Source: CAVXGU01 sp963761615 (GTDB taxonomy: Bacteria; Acidobacteriota; Vicinamibacteria; Vicinamibacterales; CAVVIG01). Taken from it: DNA of 64,000 bases. The stretch covers positions 2,542,001 through 2,606,000 of the forward strand of contig CAVXGU010000003.1 of the NCBI GenBank assembly GCA_963761615.1, read 5' to 3'. The notes beneath the pieces were generated by a model. That model had not been told where the DNA came from. It saw nothing but the letters and a program-made list of their open reading frames with translations, and did not search any database. This document shows, piece after piece, positions 1-7,904 of the stretch (the first letter of the stretch is position 1; every line of letters begins with the position of its first letter). The translations under genes and the position numbers were made by a program.

Positions 1-512
1 CGACCGACCTCCACAGCGCCCTGTAGGCGGGCCCCGAGGAGGCCGCCGAGGGCCAGGACGAGCACCGTCCAGAGCGGCGGCGTGACGAGGGCGAGCGGAG
101 TCTGGCCACCATAGATCCACTGACGCAGGAAGCGATAGAGCGCGGCATTGGGGTAGCGCGCCCGGCGCCACTCGAGGCCCGTGGCCCCGGCGGCGGTCGT
201 CGCGGCGGCCAGGGCCCACTTCGTCTCGCCGGCCGCGTTCGTCACTGTGACTAGCTCGTCATCGACGGCGAGCCGGCGGCCCCGGGCATCGACCACGTAC
301 AGCACGTTGAACAGGCCGCTGGACGGCCAGACGAAGGCGCTCCGCACGTACGTCACCAGGTAGGCGCGCTGCAACGGCGTCCACCGGCACACATAGCCGT
401 ATCCAGCGACGCCCAGCCCGGCGACCAGGGCCGCCGCCACGACGATGCGGCGCGTCAGGGACGGCGCCGACCGGGTTACGGAGGCGTACGGCGCGCCGCC
501 CCGCCCCCTCAC
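1..512 (-). CDS. Coupling-protein-like membrane protein, element A (partial, runs off left edge)
   Basis: Partial gene; the 3' end is outside the window. It begins with a GTG at 512 that overlaps the TGA of the upstream RHH gene (GTGA overlap), which implies translational coupling. The frame is open to position 1 and matches the complete copy at 22071-22826 almost residue for residue. It has an N-terminal hydrophobic helix, a ~90-residue presumably extracytoplasmic part containing VLYVVDARGRRLAVDDE, then a WIYGGQTP motif and a second hydrophobic helix. This layout resembles the membrane-anchor domain of TraD/TrwB-type coupling proteins (inference). No ATPase motif is visible in the part present. 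The next gene to the left would be expected to be a MobF relaxase, by analogy with element B. Confidence 0.6.
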   Translation of the reverse strand, partial: MRGRGGAPYASVTRSAPSLTRRIVVAAALVAGLGVAGYGYVCRWTPLQRAYLVTYVRSAFVWPSSGLFNVLYVVDARGRRLAVDDELVTVTNAAGETKWALAAATTAAGATGLEWRRARYPNAALYRFLRQWIYGGQTPLALVTPPLWTVLVLALGGLLGARLQGAVEVG

Positions 513-835
513 TGGCCACCCCCGGCGACGGCCTGGGCGAGGCGCGCGGCGGCCCGGCTGAACCGGTCCCGGTCGGCCCGATCGATGAGCGCCTGCAGCC
601 ACTCGGACGTGACGGCCTCGCCGGCGGCTTGCGCGTGGTACAGGTTCAGTAGGATGGTCCGGAGCGCCAGCACTTCTGCGACGGCCGCAGCGTCCGCGGG
701 CGGTCGCCGCACTGCCGCCAACAGCGTCTCGCGCGCCCAGGTGCCGAGCGTCTGGACCCCGGCCGCGCGCTCGAGTTCGGCGTACTCCTCGTCGGTGAGT
801 TTGGTGCTGAGGCACTTCGTGCGAGGGACGGACAT
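509..835 (-). CDS. Ribbon-helix-helix mobilization accessory protein (MobC/TrwA-like), element A
   Basis: Protein of 108 aa. The N-terminal ~45 residues (CLSTKLTDEEYAELERAAG, then TWARETLLAAV) have the form of a ribbon-helix-helix DNA-binding fold as found in relaxosome accessory proteins of the MobC/TrwA type. The C-terminal half is helical. Such proteins bind oriT, help the relaxase nick, and often repress their own operon. It lies directly downstream of a non-coding block with a perfect 20-bp palindrome and is first in a run RHH, coupling-like membrane protein, (relaxase). The second copy at 22823-23149 differs at only a few residues. The assignment to relaxosome function is by fold and context, not by a diagnostic motif. 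Confidence 0.7.
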   Translation of the reverse strand: MSVPRTKCLSTKLTDEEYAELERAAGVQTLGTWARETLLAAVRRPPADAAAVAEVLALRTILLNLYHAQAAGEAVTSEWLQALIDRADRDRFSRAAARLAQAVAGGGQ

Positions 836-992
836 GGGCGCAGTCCTCCAGGGAGAGACGCGACGAAACGGGCGGCCACCGCCGTAAACCGGCCGGTTTA
901 CGGACGACGTGCGATTGACGCTAACTCGTAGCGGACACGACGGTTGACGACCTCACCAGCTGCGCGTCCTGAATCCAGGGTGGCGTGTCAAC
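836..992. promoter_or_regulatory. oriT: Probable oriT / RHH operator region, element A
   Basis: Non-coding block upstream of the RHH gene, conserved at 23150-23306 in element B. It contains a perfect 20-bp palindrome, CGTAAACCGGCCGGTTTACG, at 883-902, followed by about 90 nt that stay almost identical between the two copies up to GTGTCAAC at the repeat end. Strong conservation of non-coding DNA next to a relaxosome gene, plus a palindrome, is what an origin of transfer with an accessory-protein site looks like. The nic site itself cannot be identified by eye. Confidence 0.5.
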
Positions 993-1046
993 GAACTTGC
1001 CGCTGCGACAGCAGCGCTCATCCCCTAGGCGGCCGCGCGCCTGCGG

Positions 1047-2171
1047 TCACACCTCGCCGTACTCGCGGACCAAGGCCTCCCACGCGACGCGAATCTCGGG
1101 AAGCTCCCACGCGCGTTGAAACAGCCGATGCACGTGGCCCCATTCTGCGAACGTCAGGCCGAACGACACCCCGTTGTCGTGCGCGCGGAACCAGACCTCG
1201 CTCGCCTCGGGCGTGGCGGGCGACATCACGGCCGCGTAGAAGTACGTCCCGGTCCAGTCACCGGGTGCCTGATCGGCGAGCAGGTCCGAGAGGAGCGTGC
1301 GGAACTCGGCGATACGGGGAAAGCCGACGATCGGATAGCGGGGGCCGCGCGCGCCTGGAAAGCCGAGGAGCACGGAAAACTCCTGACCCTCGCCCGCCGC
1401 GAAGGACAAGGTGTACCCCTCTTCCGTTAAGGACGGAATGGGCGGACGGTACAGCCCCTCCCGCGCGATCGACGGATCGCGCACCGGTCGCTGCGTGAGG
1501 AGGTAGTGCCCGCGCGCGGCCAGTCGCCACAAGACGGGCCAGTAGGGCTGCAGCGCCCGTGTGAGCACCTCGGCACCTGGTACGCGATCTTCATCGAGCA
1601 ACACGAAGAGGTTGCGGCCCAGCATCAACGGCGCCCAGGTCGCCGACGGAGCCTGCAAGTGGCGGCGCGTCTCGGCGAGCGCGCGAGGCACAGCCTGGGT
1701 GGCACTGACCTTGTGCAGGCGCGCTGACCTGGCACTCGGCGGCGACACAGGCGGCAGGTTGCCCAGGTAGTATGCCTCGAGCCGGTCGACAGGCGTAGCG
1801 CGCAGGTCGTAGACGGCCTGGAAGGCATCCAGCACGCCGACCAGCGACTCGCGCGACACCTCCCGCTGCGTGGGCGCTTCGACGCCGTGGCGCACGAAGT
1901 GCGCCAGCGTCGTCCACTCCGCGCGCGACAACACCAGCCCCGCCTCTCCCTTTCGCCGGATCTGGATCAAGCTGCCCGTGGGATCCGCCAGGAGGTCGAC
2001 GACGTCCAGCCGGTCGTCGCGCGCGGCCTCCAGGAACCGCTTGGCAATCTCGGACGTGGAGACCGGCTCCCCGGTCTTGGACGCCGACAGCTGGCGCGCC
2101 TGCTCCAGGCGTCGGCGGAGGCTGTCATCGATCCGGACAGAGAGGGTTTGCTGCTGGGGCTTCTTAGACAT
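1047..2171 (-). CDS. Unknown protein with N-terminal RHH-like segment, element A
   Basis: Protein of 374 aa from ATG 2171 (a GTG at 2180 is the alternative). The first ~50 residues (QQTLSVRIDDSLRRRLEQAR, then STSEIAKRFLEAA) look like a ribbon-helix-helix segment, so DNA binding is likely. The remaining ~320 residues show no motif I recognise: no membrane helix, no obvious nuclease, protease or NTPase signature. It occupies exactly the position taken in element B by the XRE/ImmA-like regulator (between the oriT block and the excisionase gene, same strand) and is divergent from the excisionase gene, with a 14-bp palindrome in the gap. A role as the regulator of element A is therefore a reasonable inference, not a demonstrated one. 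Confidence 0.55.
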   Translation of the reverse strand: MSKKPQQQTLSVRIDDSLRRRLEQARQLSASKTGEPVSTSEIAKRFLEAARDDRLDVVDLLADPTGSLIQIRRKGEAGLVLSRAEWTTLAHFVRHGVEAPTQREVSRESLVGVLDAFQAVYDLRATPVDRLEAYYLGNLPPVSPPSARSARLHKVSATQAVPRALAETRRHLQAPSATWAPLMLGRNLFVLLDEDRVPGAEVLTRALQPYWPVLWRLAARGHYLLTQRPVRDPSIAREGLYRPPIPSLTEEGYTLSFAAGEGQEFSVLLGFPGARGPRYPIVGFPRIAEFRTLLSDLLADQAPGDWTGTYFYAAVMSPATPEASEVWFRAHDNGVSFGLTFAEWGHVHRLFQRAWELPEIRVAWEALVREYGEV

Positions 2172-2188
2172 CGGAGCCACGGTCGTTA

Positions 2189-2231
2189 ATGTATCGATAC
2201 ATGTTGACTACGGTACAACTTACAGTATATG
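2189..2231 (+). promoter_or_regulatory. Operator palindrome and candidate promoter of excisionase gene A
   Basis: A perfect 14-bp palindrome ATGTATCGATACAT lies at 2189-2202 in the gap between the divergent unknown regulator and the excisionase gene. Immediately after it is TTGACT (2204-2209), 16 nt of spacer, then TATATG (2226-2231), a plausible sigma-70 promoter reading right. A GTTGAC / GTCAAC inverted pair (2203-2208 and 2234-2239) frames the same promoter. The layout suggests autoregulation by the adjacent RHH-type protein. Confidence 0.4.
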
Positions 2232-2386
2232 ATGTCAACAGCTCGGGCTCTCTCGGGCCAATCGGGTACATCCGTTGTCGTCGGATACCCAACAGCGGCG
2301 CTAACGGGCTCGTGAGAGCCCGGCACGACCGCTCTCTCTGACGACCTGCGTATCGCCGCTTCCCGGACCATCGATGTGAGGGTTCC

Positions 2387-2659
2387 ATGCCCGCAAGACA
2401 ATCTCTGTCGGAAACAGCCGTCGTTGGGCGTCGGGGCCGTGCGAGCTCGAACGACACGTCCGCGTCGCACGAGTTGCTCACCGTGCACGACGTGGCTGCC
2501 ATGCTCCAAGTGCCAGTCTCGTGGGTGTACGAACACACGCGGCGGGGATCGCCCGACGTGCTACCGGTGCTCAAGGTCGGCAAGTACGTACGCTTCCGCC
2601 GCGCCGACGTGCTGAGCTATCTCGAAGCGCGGCGCCAGCACACGCCGTCGCCCCGTTGA
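2387..2659 (+). CDS. Excisionase-like helix-turn-helix protein, element A
   Basis: Protein of 90 aa. Residues ~30-85 form a HTH_17/MerR-type domain: LLTVHDVAAMLQVPVSWVYE, then the wing-like LKVGKYVRFRRADVLSYLE. This is the usual fold of recombination directionality factors and small regulators placed in front of tyrosine integrases. The integrase gene begins 71 nt downstream on the same strand, and an equivalent pair is found in element B (24870-25277 and 25348-26544). The first ~28 residues are low in structure. It could act as a transcription factor for the integrase rather than as an excisionase. Confidence 0.7.
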   Translation: MPARQSLSETAVVGRRGRASSNDTSASHELLTVHDVAAMLQVPVSWVYEHTRRGSPDVLPVLKVGKYVRFRRADVLSYLEARRQHTPSPR

Positions 2660-2730
2660 TTCCCGTGCCCGATCACGCTACCGTGAGACCGCAGAAAGCG
2701 AAGCGAGCCACCCTTGAAGGGAGGCAGGCT

Positions 2731-3931
2731 GTGGCTCGTCGTCGGTATCAATCTGGTTGTTTGTTCAAACGCGGTAAACGTCGGAAGGTGTGGGTCGCGC
2801 GCTGGAGAGAGGACGTGGTGCTGGACAGCGGTCAGGTCGGTCGGGTGCAGCGATCGGTGGGTACTCGGAACCGCGGCCGAACTGCCGACCAAGCGGCATG
2901 CGTTGACGAAACTGGAGGAACAGCTCCGTCACGTCAACCATGTCGGCAACCGGCCCGAAGCCTCGATGCGTTTCGGTGCGTTCGTCGAAAGCCAGTGGTC
3001 GGTGCTCGTGTTGCCGACCCTGAAGCTCTCCACCCAGCGTGGGTATAAGCATGTGCTCGCCAAGCACGTACTGCCCTACTGGCGCGACTGGCGGTTGGGG
3101 GACATCGGCAAGCTGGACGTGCAGCAATTCGTGGCCGACAAGTTCAGGCAGCAGGCCGGGTGGCAGACGGTCCGCAATGCCTGGACACTCCTGTCGGGCA
3201 TCCTCGAAACGGCGGTCGAGTACGGCTATCTCGTGGTCAACTCTGCGCGCGGGGTGAAGTTCCCGCCGCGGACGCTACGAGACTCGCCGGCGATCATCGC
3301 GGGCGCCGACTTCGCGAAGCTTCTGAACGAAGTTGGTGAGCCGTATCGGGTGATGATCGGGCTCATCGCCGCGACGGGGTTGCGGATCGGCGAGTTGCTG
3401 GCGCTGCGTTGGCGGGCCTTGGATCTCGACGCGGGGACCCTCGCCGTGCGTGAGTCCGTGTTCGAGGGGAAGGTCCAGCAGCCGAAGACGCAGAAGGCGC
3501 GGCGGACGATTCCGCTAGGCCCGCATGCGGTCGCGCTGCTGAAGGCGCATCGCGAGCGTGCGACCAGCCAAGGCGCCAACGACCTGCTGTTCCCGAATCG
3601 TCTCGGCGAGCCGATGCGTGAGTCCCGGGTGCTGGAGCGGGTGCTTCAACCGGCGGCGAAGCGTGCGGGGCTCGGACGCGTGACCTGGCATCAGTTCCGC
3701 CACATCCACTCGTCACTCCTCAACGATCTTCGCGTGCCGGTGAAGATCGCGCAGGAGCAACTCGGGCACGCCAGCATTTCGACGACGCTCAACATCTACA
3801 CGCATGTCGTCGACGCGTCGCACCGGCAGGCGATCGAAGCCCTCGAGCGCCGGTTGTTCCCAACTGTTCCCAAGTCTCAGGAAGTGAACACTTCGTCTGA
3901 GTCGCCAAATGCCGAGAAACAAGCCGGTTAA
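2731..3931 (+). pseudogene. Tyrosine recombinase/integrase of element A, one frameshift
   Basis: Site-specific integrase expected to act at tRNA-Cys. The start is GTG 2731 (VARRRYQSGCLFKRGK), matching the start of the intact paralogue at 25348. The reading frame changes near 2860: the upstream frame reads WREDVVLDSGQVGRVQR, and the paralogue-like sequence resumes one frame over at WVLGTAAELPTKR. The reconstructed span is 1201 nt, one more than a multiple of three, so a single inserted base explains it. Downstream of the break all catalytic features are present: TGLRIGELLAL (Arg), HQFRHIH (His-x-x-Arg), LGHASISTT and NIYTHV (Tyr). The stop codon touches the 50-bp att copy. It is either a true inactivation or a sequencing indel; other genes in this window carry similar +1 errors. 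Confidence 0.8.
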
Positions 3932-3980
3932 GATTGGAGGCGCCGCCCGGATTTGAACCGGGGGTGGAGGTTTTGCAGAC
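3931..3980. other. att: Attachment site copy (3' part of tRNA-Cys)
   Basis: These 50 nt are identical to 26558-26607, which contains the 3' half of the intact tRNA-Cys gene (CCA end, T arm, variable region, anticodon-stem start). Only this fragment is present here; the rest of the tRNA is missing, so this is not a functional tRNA. It marks the junction between the end of element A (its integrase stops here) and the distal end of element B. Tyrosine integrases commonly recombine at tRNA 3' ends and leave such a duplicate. Confidence 0.9.
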
Positions 3981-4295
3981 TTCGCTGGGTTCTGTAAGTT
4001 GTTGACTCGTCTCGCTCTCTGGTCTCTGGTACCCCTTGGTTTTTGGTGGTGTTTGGGTGTTCGTGGACTGAAGTTGGACTGAAGTTTCGCCGGCCTCAAG
4101 CTGCGTCCGACACCATGCTTGGGACGGCTGATTACATAGCGTTTCGTTGCGACCGTCGACGCTCTGAGTGCGCGGGTGTTTCGACGCGCCGGCGTCGCAC
4201 ATCAAGATCTCGGAAGGTTCGAACCGTATCAGCGGCCAAGCCGCGAGCGCCGCGGGCAGGTACCGTCTGACTTGGAGTCCGCGTGCGCGGAGAGC
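3981..4295. other. Non-coding end of element B with short direct repeats
   Basis: About 315 nt with no convincing gene. It contains two head-to-tail perfect copies of the 11-mer TGGACTGAAGT (4064-4074 and 4075-4085). The same 11-mer occurs near the other end of element B, inside the 3' end of its integrase gene (26493-26503), where it is also followed by CGCCGG-like sequence. Short repeats near both ends of an integrated element are typical of integrase arm-binding sites, so this stretch may be the distal att arm (inference). Confidence 0.4.
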
Positions 4296-4309
4296 TACAA
4301 TTGAAGTCG
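4296..4309 (+). promoter_or_regulatory. Promoter of vapB-like gene, probably leaderless
   Basis: TACAAT at 4296-4301 ends 8 nt before the ATG at 4310, so transcription should begin at or next to the start codon. A weak -35 candidate TTGGAG lies at about 4272-4277. No Shine-Dalgarno sequence fits in the gap. The same spacing recurs at several chromosomal genes in this window. Confidence 0.5.
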
Positions 4310-4591
4310 ATGAGCAAACCTGCGATTCGTGTGTCTGAGGCTGAAGCAGCGAACGACTTTCCGTCGCTCTTGGCACGCGTGCGCGCCGGCGCCGAAGTTG
4401 TGATCGAGCGAAATGCCGAAGCCGTGGCGGTGCTTTGCCAAGCTCCGCCCCACGTCCGTTTCCTTTCGGAGTCGCTTCGTCTGGCCAAAGAGCGCGGCTC
4501 GAATGCGACACTCGACGGCGAATTCGGCCGCGACCTTGCAGCGCTGGTCAGCAGCCACCACGAACCGCTCAACCCGCCTGCGTGGGACTGA
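4310..4591 (+). CDS. vapB: Phd/YefM-type antitoxin (VapB-like)
   Basis: Antitoxin of 93 aa that should bind and neutralise the PIN toxin encoded next to it and repress the pair's promoter. The N-terminus (MSKPAIRVSEAEAANDFPSL, then ARVRAGAEVVIERN) matches the Phd/YefM fold pattern; the C-terminal part is the likely toxin-wrapping segment. I prefer ATG 4310 to the in-frame ATG at 4283 because the fold begins there and a -10 box ends 8 nt upstream. The stop overlaps the start of the toxin gene by 10 nt, as usual for TA pairs. It sits close to the distal end of element B and may act as an addiction module. Confidence 0.8.
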   Translation: MSKPAIRVSEAEAANDFPSLLARVRAGAEVVIERNAEAVAVLCQAPPHVRFLSESLRLAKERGSNATLDGEFGRDLAALVSSHHEPLNPPAWD

Positions 4592-4995
4592 TTCTCGACT
4601 CGAGTGTCGCGATTGCGGCCGAGCGCCGCGGCGACACCGTTCAAACCTTCCTCCAGCGTGTAATCGAGTCGGCCGGCGACCAAGAGGCGGCTGTATCGGC
4701 GGTCGGTGTCGTCGAGCTCGTTCACGGTGTCCACCGTGCTGATACGGCCGAACGGCGGGCGCGCCGCGAGGCCTTCGTCGAAGAGCTTCTCTCCACCGTC
4801 GCGATCTATCCGTTGACCACGGACATTGCAAGGCTCGCGGGCAAGCTGGACGCCGAGCAGCAGAAAGGCGGCATCGTAATTCCGTTCGCGGATCTCCTGA
4901 TCGGTACCACCGCCCTCTCGCTCCGGTATTCGGTGCTGACGGTCAATCCACGCGACTTCCGGCGCGTTCCTGGTCTGTCTGTCATTCAGCTCTGA
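4582..4995 (+). CDS. vapC: PIN-domain toxin (VapC-like ribonuclease)
   Basis: Toxin of 137 aa from GTG 4582. The PIN fold is recognisable: LILDSSVAIAAERR at the N-terminus supplies the first acidic residue, VGVVELVHG the second, PFADLLIGTTAL the third, and LTVNPRDFRRVPGL closes the domain. VapC enzymes are Mg-dependent RNases that cut tRNA or rRNA. The spacing of acidic residues is intact, so an active enzyme is expected. The GTG start places the first strand at the N-terminus and overlaps the antitoxin gene. Downstream (4996-5287) is a ~290-nt gap in which I see no gene. Confidence 0.85.
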   Translation: MGLILDSSVAIAAERRGDTVQTFLQRVIESAGDQEAAVSAVGVVELVHGVHRADTAERRARREAFVEELLSTVAIYPLTTDIARLAGKLDAEQQKGGIVIPFADLLIGTTALSLRYSVLTVNPRDFRRVPGLSVIQL

Positions 4996-5287
4996 AAAAG
5001 CATCGGGAGGCGATACGCATTCTGTCACGACGAGCGGGAGTAGTTGGATTCTGAGCCCAATTCACACAGCCAACTGACGACCATTCGGATTCACTCCAGA
5101 CGCTTTTCCAAGGGTTTTCGACTACTCGTCCCGCCCCCGATCCGCCACCAGCCATACCGATTGTCAGCCATTTGTCAGCTGAATCGACCTGCTGCTCCAC
5201 GAGGCGCCTCTTCCCCGGTCCCGATAAGAGCTGTGACGCCAACGGCTCCCTCGTCCGCCGAAGCGCGCCACGCGTTGCAACGACCGC

Positions 5288-6046
5288 TCAGTCGGCCTGC
5301 CATGCCGCAGCGAGGTCGATGATATCGCGTGGCAAGTCTGTTAACGTCAGACAGCCAGTGTCGGGGACCCGTCCGTTCAGCCACAGAGTGTTCGCGAGAA
5401 ACGCTTCGGCTTGTTCACGCCAGAACGCGCCCTGCGGTGCCAGGCGCCGCCGTGACAGACGTGTGACCCGTTCGACCTCTTCGGGATCAATCCGTACAGT
5501 CACCTGGTGCCGCTCGCCGCTCGCGAACTGCAGGACCGTGAACAGGTGATCGTGCGGAGATCCCGCGTCCGAGCGTTCATGCTCTGCCATAATTTGAAAT
5601 CCGTTCAGCGTCAGACGCGTGATCGTCGGCTTCGCGACCGGCAGCCCTATCGCGGAAGGGCGAATCGCCTGTCGCTCCGCCCTCGTGTGGAGGGCCGCAG
5701 CGAGCGCGCCCCGGAGTGCCTCTGGAGCGACCGGCTTGCGCAAGAAATCCACAGCACCAAGCTTCATCGCGTCAACAGCGAGCTCGATGGACGCGAATGC
5801 GGTAATCATGACCACGCAAACGCCGGGGTCTCGTTGCCTCAACTGACGAAGGGTCTCGAGCCCATCGATGCCTGGTAGCCGTTGATCGAGGAGCACAACG
5901 TCCCAGTCGGCGCCGGCCCCGAACTGCTCCAGCCCGGCCTCGCCGGTCGGGGCGTCGCCAACCTGATACTCGTTCTCGAGCGCGAGCCGCATCATGTGGC
6001 GAAGACGATCTTCATCCTCGATAATCAGAACCCGCGTCGGTGGCAT
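5288..6046 (-). CDS. Response regulator with receiver domain and unrecognised C-terminal domain
   Basis: Protein of 252 aa. Residues 1-125 are a CheY-like receiver: acidic pocket IIEDED, phospho-acceptor Asp in VVLLDQRLPG, Thr in VMITAF and Lys in LRKPV. Unlike KdpE (winged helix) or NtrC-type regulators (AAA+ and HTH), the remaining ~125 residues show no DNA-binding or ATPase motif that I recognise. They contain TLNGFQIMAEHE and HQVTVRIDPEEVERVTRLSR. The gene overlaps the end of the histidine kinase gene by 35 nt and is last in the kdp cluster, so the pair very probably forms a two-component system. The output mechanism is unknown. Confidence 0.8.
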   Translation of the reverse strand: MPPTRVLIIEDEDRLRHMMRLALENEYQVGDAPTGEAGLEQFGAGADWDVVLLDQRLPGIDGLETLRQLRQRDPGVCVVMITAFASIELAVDAMKLGAVDFLRKPVAPEALRGALAAALHTRAERQAIRPSAIGLPVAKPTITRLTLNGFQIMAEHERSDAGSPHDHLFTVLQFASGERHQVTVRIDPEEVERVTRLSRRRLAPQGAFWREQAEAFLANTLWLNGRVPDTGCLTLTDLPRDIIDLAAAWQAD

Positions 6047-7904
6047 GTCGCTCCTTCTCGCCGGCGATGACAGATGATGCGGCGATCGGCAAGGTGAACG
6101 TAAACGTCGCGCCGTGACCCGCCTCAGACTGCACGCTCAGTTGGCCTCCGTGAGCCTGAACGATCCGCTGTGAAATGGCGAGACCCAAACCGGCGCTCCC
6201 GGTCGCCGCGCCCGGCACCTGCACGAAAGGACTGAAGATCCGCGGCAGATACTCCCGGGGAATGCCGCGACCCGTGTCGCTGACAGACACCGCGACAAAA
6301 CCTCCGACGGGCAGCGCGGTGATTGTAATCATGCCACGTCGCGGCGTGGCCGAGACCGCATTGGCGACAAGATTCGCGAGAACGCGCTCGATCTGAGACC
6401 GATCAGCCAGGACCATCGGCAGTGACGAATCATCGACGAGGCGCAGCGTCAATTCCTTGGCTTCGACCTGGAGGCGTAGCGGTTCGATCGCGTCGCGCAG
6501 AAGCGGCATCGTCGGGATCGCCACGGGTTTGGGCACCGCCCGCCCGGATTCAATCCTGGCGAGATCGAGCAGCTCCTCGACGAGCTGCTCCAACCGTACG
6601 GCATCGTCATGACACATCGACAGCATCTCGCGCTGTTTGCTCGTCAGGGCCGCCGGAGCGGTCTCGAGGAGCAGATCGACGCCCATCCTGATGGTCGAGA
6701 GCGGCGTGCGCAACTCATGAGACGCCGCGGCGATGAACTCGGACTTCAGACGATCGATCTCGCGAAGATGGGTCACGTCTTCCAGCAGCGTCACCGCCCC
6801 AGCCAGCCGTCCGTCAGGGTCGCGCATCGGCGTGGATCGCAAGTGAAATGAACGCTCGGCACCGTCGACGATCAACGGCAGGGCGGCTCCGAGTTCCTCC
6901 CGTGCAACGACCTGCTGCGACTCGAGCACGTCGGCTACGGCGGCGGCGATGCGGCTGTCGGTCGCCACCTGCGCAATGGGTCGACCGAGGCTCGTCGACT
7001 CCGACCCAAAGAGCCGTTCTGCAGCGTGGTTGAGTTTGGTGACTCTTCCTTCCGCGTCGGTCACGAGAACAGGATCGTACAAAGAATCGATAGCCGCTTC
7101 CGTCATCTGCTGCGCCAGGACGACCTTGCCGAAATCGGACCGTCGGAGCTCACGCAATCGTTCTGCCATTCGATTGAAGCTGCCGGCAAGCACGCCGAGT
7201 TCGTCCTTCGTCTGAACTGGCACGACACTGTCCAACGCGCCCGAGGCGATGCGGCTCGTCGCGGATGTGAGCTCGTGCAAGGGCCGCACGATCGTGTTTG
7301 CGAGGGCAAATGCGAGAATTACACCAGCGACGATGAGCGCTGCAGCCACGGCGAGCGTCATGACGAGCGCTTGTCCTGCCGTTCGCCCAGCGTCCGCCGC
7401 CTTGACGAGCATCGCCTCCTGATTGAGATGAAGGAGTCGGTCGCAATCAGCGCGTACGAGATCGAATTGCGGCTCGAGCCTCGCAAAATAGTCGTCCGTC
7501 GCGTGCGAATCCGATCCGCTGGTCGGTTCGTGCAAGAGTTCGTCGAATCGCCGGTAGTAGTCGTCGCGGTCGCGTTTGATGGCGGCAATCACTTCTGCTT
7601 CGCCGATCTCCGTGATGTTGTGTGCGGCGACCTCAAACGCCGCATCAAAGCGTTGGCGATGGTCGCCGAGCTGGCGCGCGGCCGCCTCACGGCGGCCCAG
7701 GAGCGCGAACAGGGCGGCGGAGTCCTGCCGCTCGAGGTTCTCCTTCATGTCCTGAGCCGCCACCACCGACGCGTAGTTCTCGGCCAAGATCCGTCGGGCG
7801 ACCGCACCCATCCGTTCGAGCTGCCAGACGCTCCACCCTCCAAGGGCTGCGACCGCGACCAGGAAAGCTGCGTAGCTGAGAATCAGTTTGGCGCGCAGCG
7901 ACAT
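6012..7904 (-). CDS. Membrane sensor histidine kinase (HAMP-PAS-HisKA-HATPase)
   Basis: About 630 aa from ATG 7904 (MSLRAKLILSYAAFLV); an in-frame start 12 codons upstream is less likely because the signal-anchor begins here. It has a TM helix near residues 8-28, a helical extracytoplasmic sensor (~30-185), a second TM helix (ALVMTLAVAAALIVAGVILA), a HAMP domain, and a PAS domain (DPVLVTDAEGRVTKLNHAAE). A HisKA box ASHELRTPLS follows near residue 395, then an ATPase domain with NLVANAVSA, SDTGRGIP and GLGLAIS. All catalytic boxes are intact. It stands in for the kinase half of KdpD, which is missing from the three KdpD-like proteins encoded upstream. It overlaps the response regulator gene, its probable partner. 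Confidence 0.88.
   Translation of the reverse strand: MSLRAKLILSYAAFLVAVAALGGWSVWQLERMGAVARRILAENYASVVAAQDMKENLERQDSAALFALLGRREAAARQLGDHRQRFDAAFEVAAHNITEIGEAEVIAAIKRDRDDYYRRFDELLHEPTSGSDSHATDDYFARLEPQFDLVRADCDRLLHLNQEAMLVKAADAGRTAGQALVMTLAVAAALIVAGVILAFALANTIVRPLHELTSATSRIASGALDSVVPVQTKDELGVLAGSFNRMAERLRELRRSDFGKVVLAQQMTEAAIDSLYDPVLVTDAEGRVTKLNHAAERLFGSESTSLGRPIAQVATDSRIAAAVADVLESQQVVAREELGAALPLIVDGAERSFHLRSTPMRDPDGRLAGAVTLLEDVTHLREIDRLKSEFIAAASHELRTPLSTIRMGVDLLLETAPAALTSKQREMLSMCHDDAVRLEQLVEELLDLARIESGRAVPKPVAIPTMPLLRDAIEPLRLQVEAKELTLRLVDDSSLPMVLADRSQIERVLANLVANAVSATPRRGMITITALPVGGFVAVSVSDTGRGIPREYLPRIFSPFVQVPGAATGSAGLGLAISQRIVQAHGGQLSVQSEAGHGATFTFTLPIAASSVIAGEKERHATDAGSDYRG

Larger units (their letters stand above)
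1..992. repeat. Long direct repeat, copy A (mobilization block)
   Basis: This block is nearly identical, with scattered substitutions, to 22315-23306. It covers the 3' part of a coupling-protein-like gene, the RHH mobilization gene and the non-coding region with a 20-bp palindrome. Identity stops abruptly after GGTGGCGTGTCAAC at 992; beyond that the two elements carry unrelated regulator genes. The left limit is only the window edge, so the true repeat is probably longer and may include a relaxase gene further left. The duplication shows that two related integrative elements lie side by side here. Confidence 0.9.

Noticed and set aside
2714..2860. ATG 2714 as the start of integrase A
   Set aside because: The residues it yields do not match the intact paralogue; the matching N-terminus is in another frame from GTG 2731, so this is an effect of the frameshift.
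3931..3980. A second tRNA-Cys gene
   Set aside because: Only the 3' portion is present; the sequence needed for the D arm and 5' acceptor strand is unrelated.
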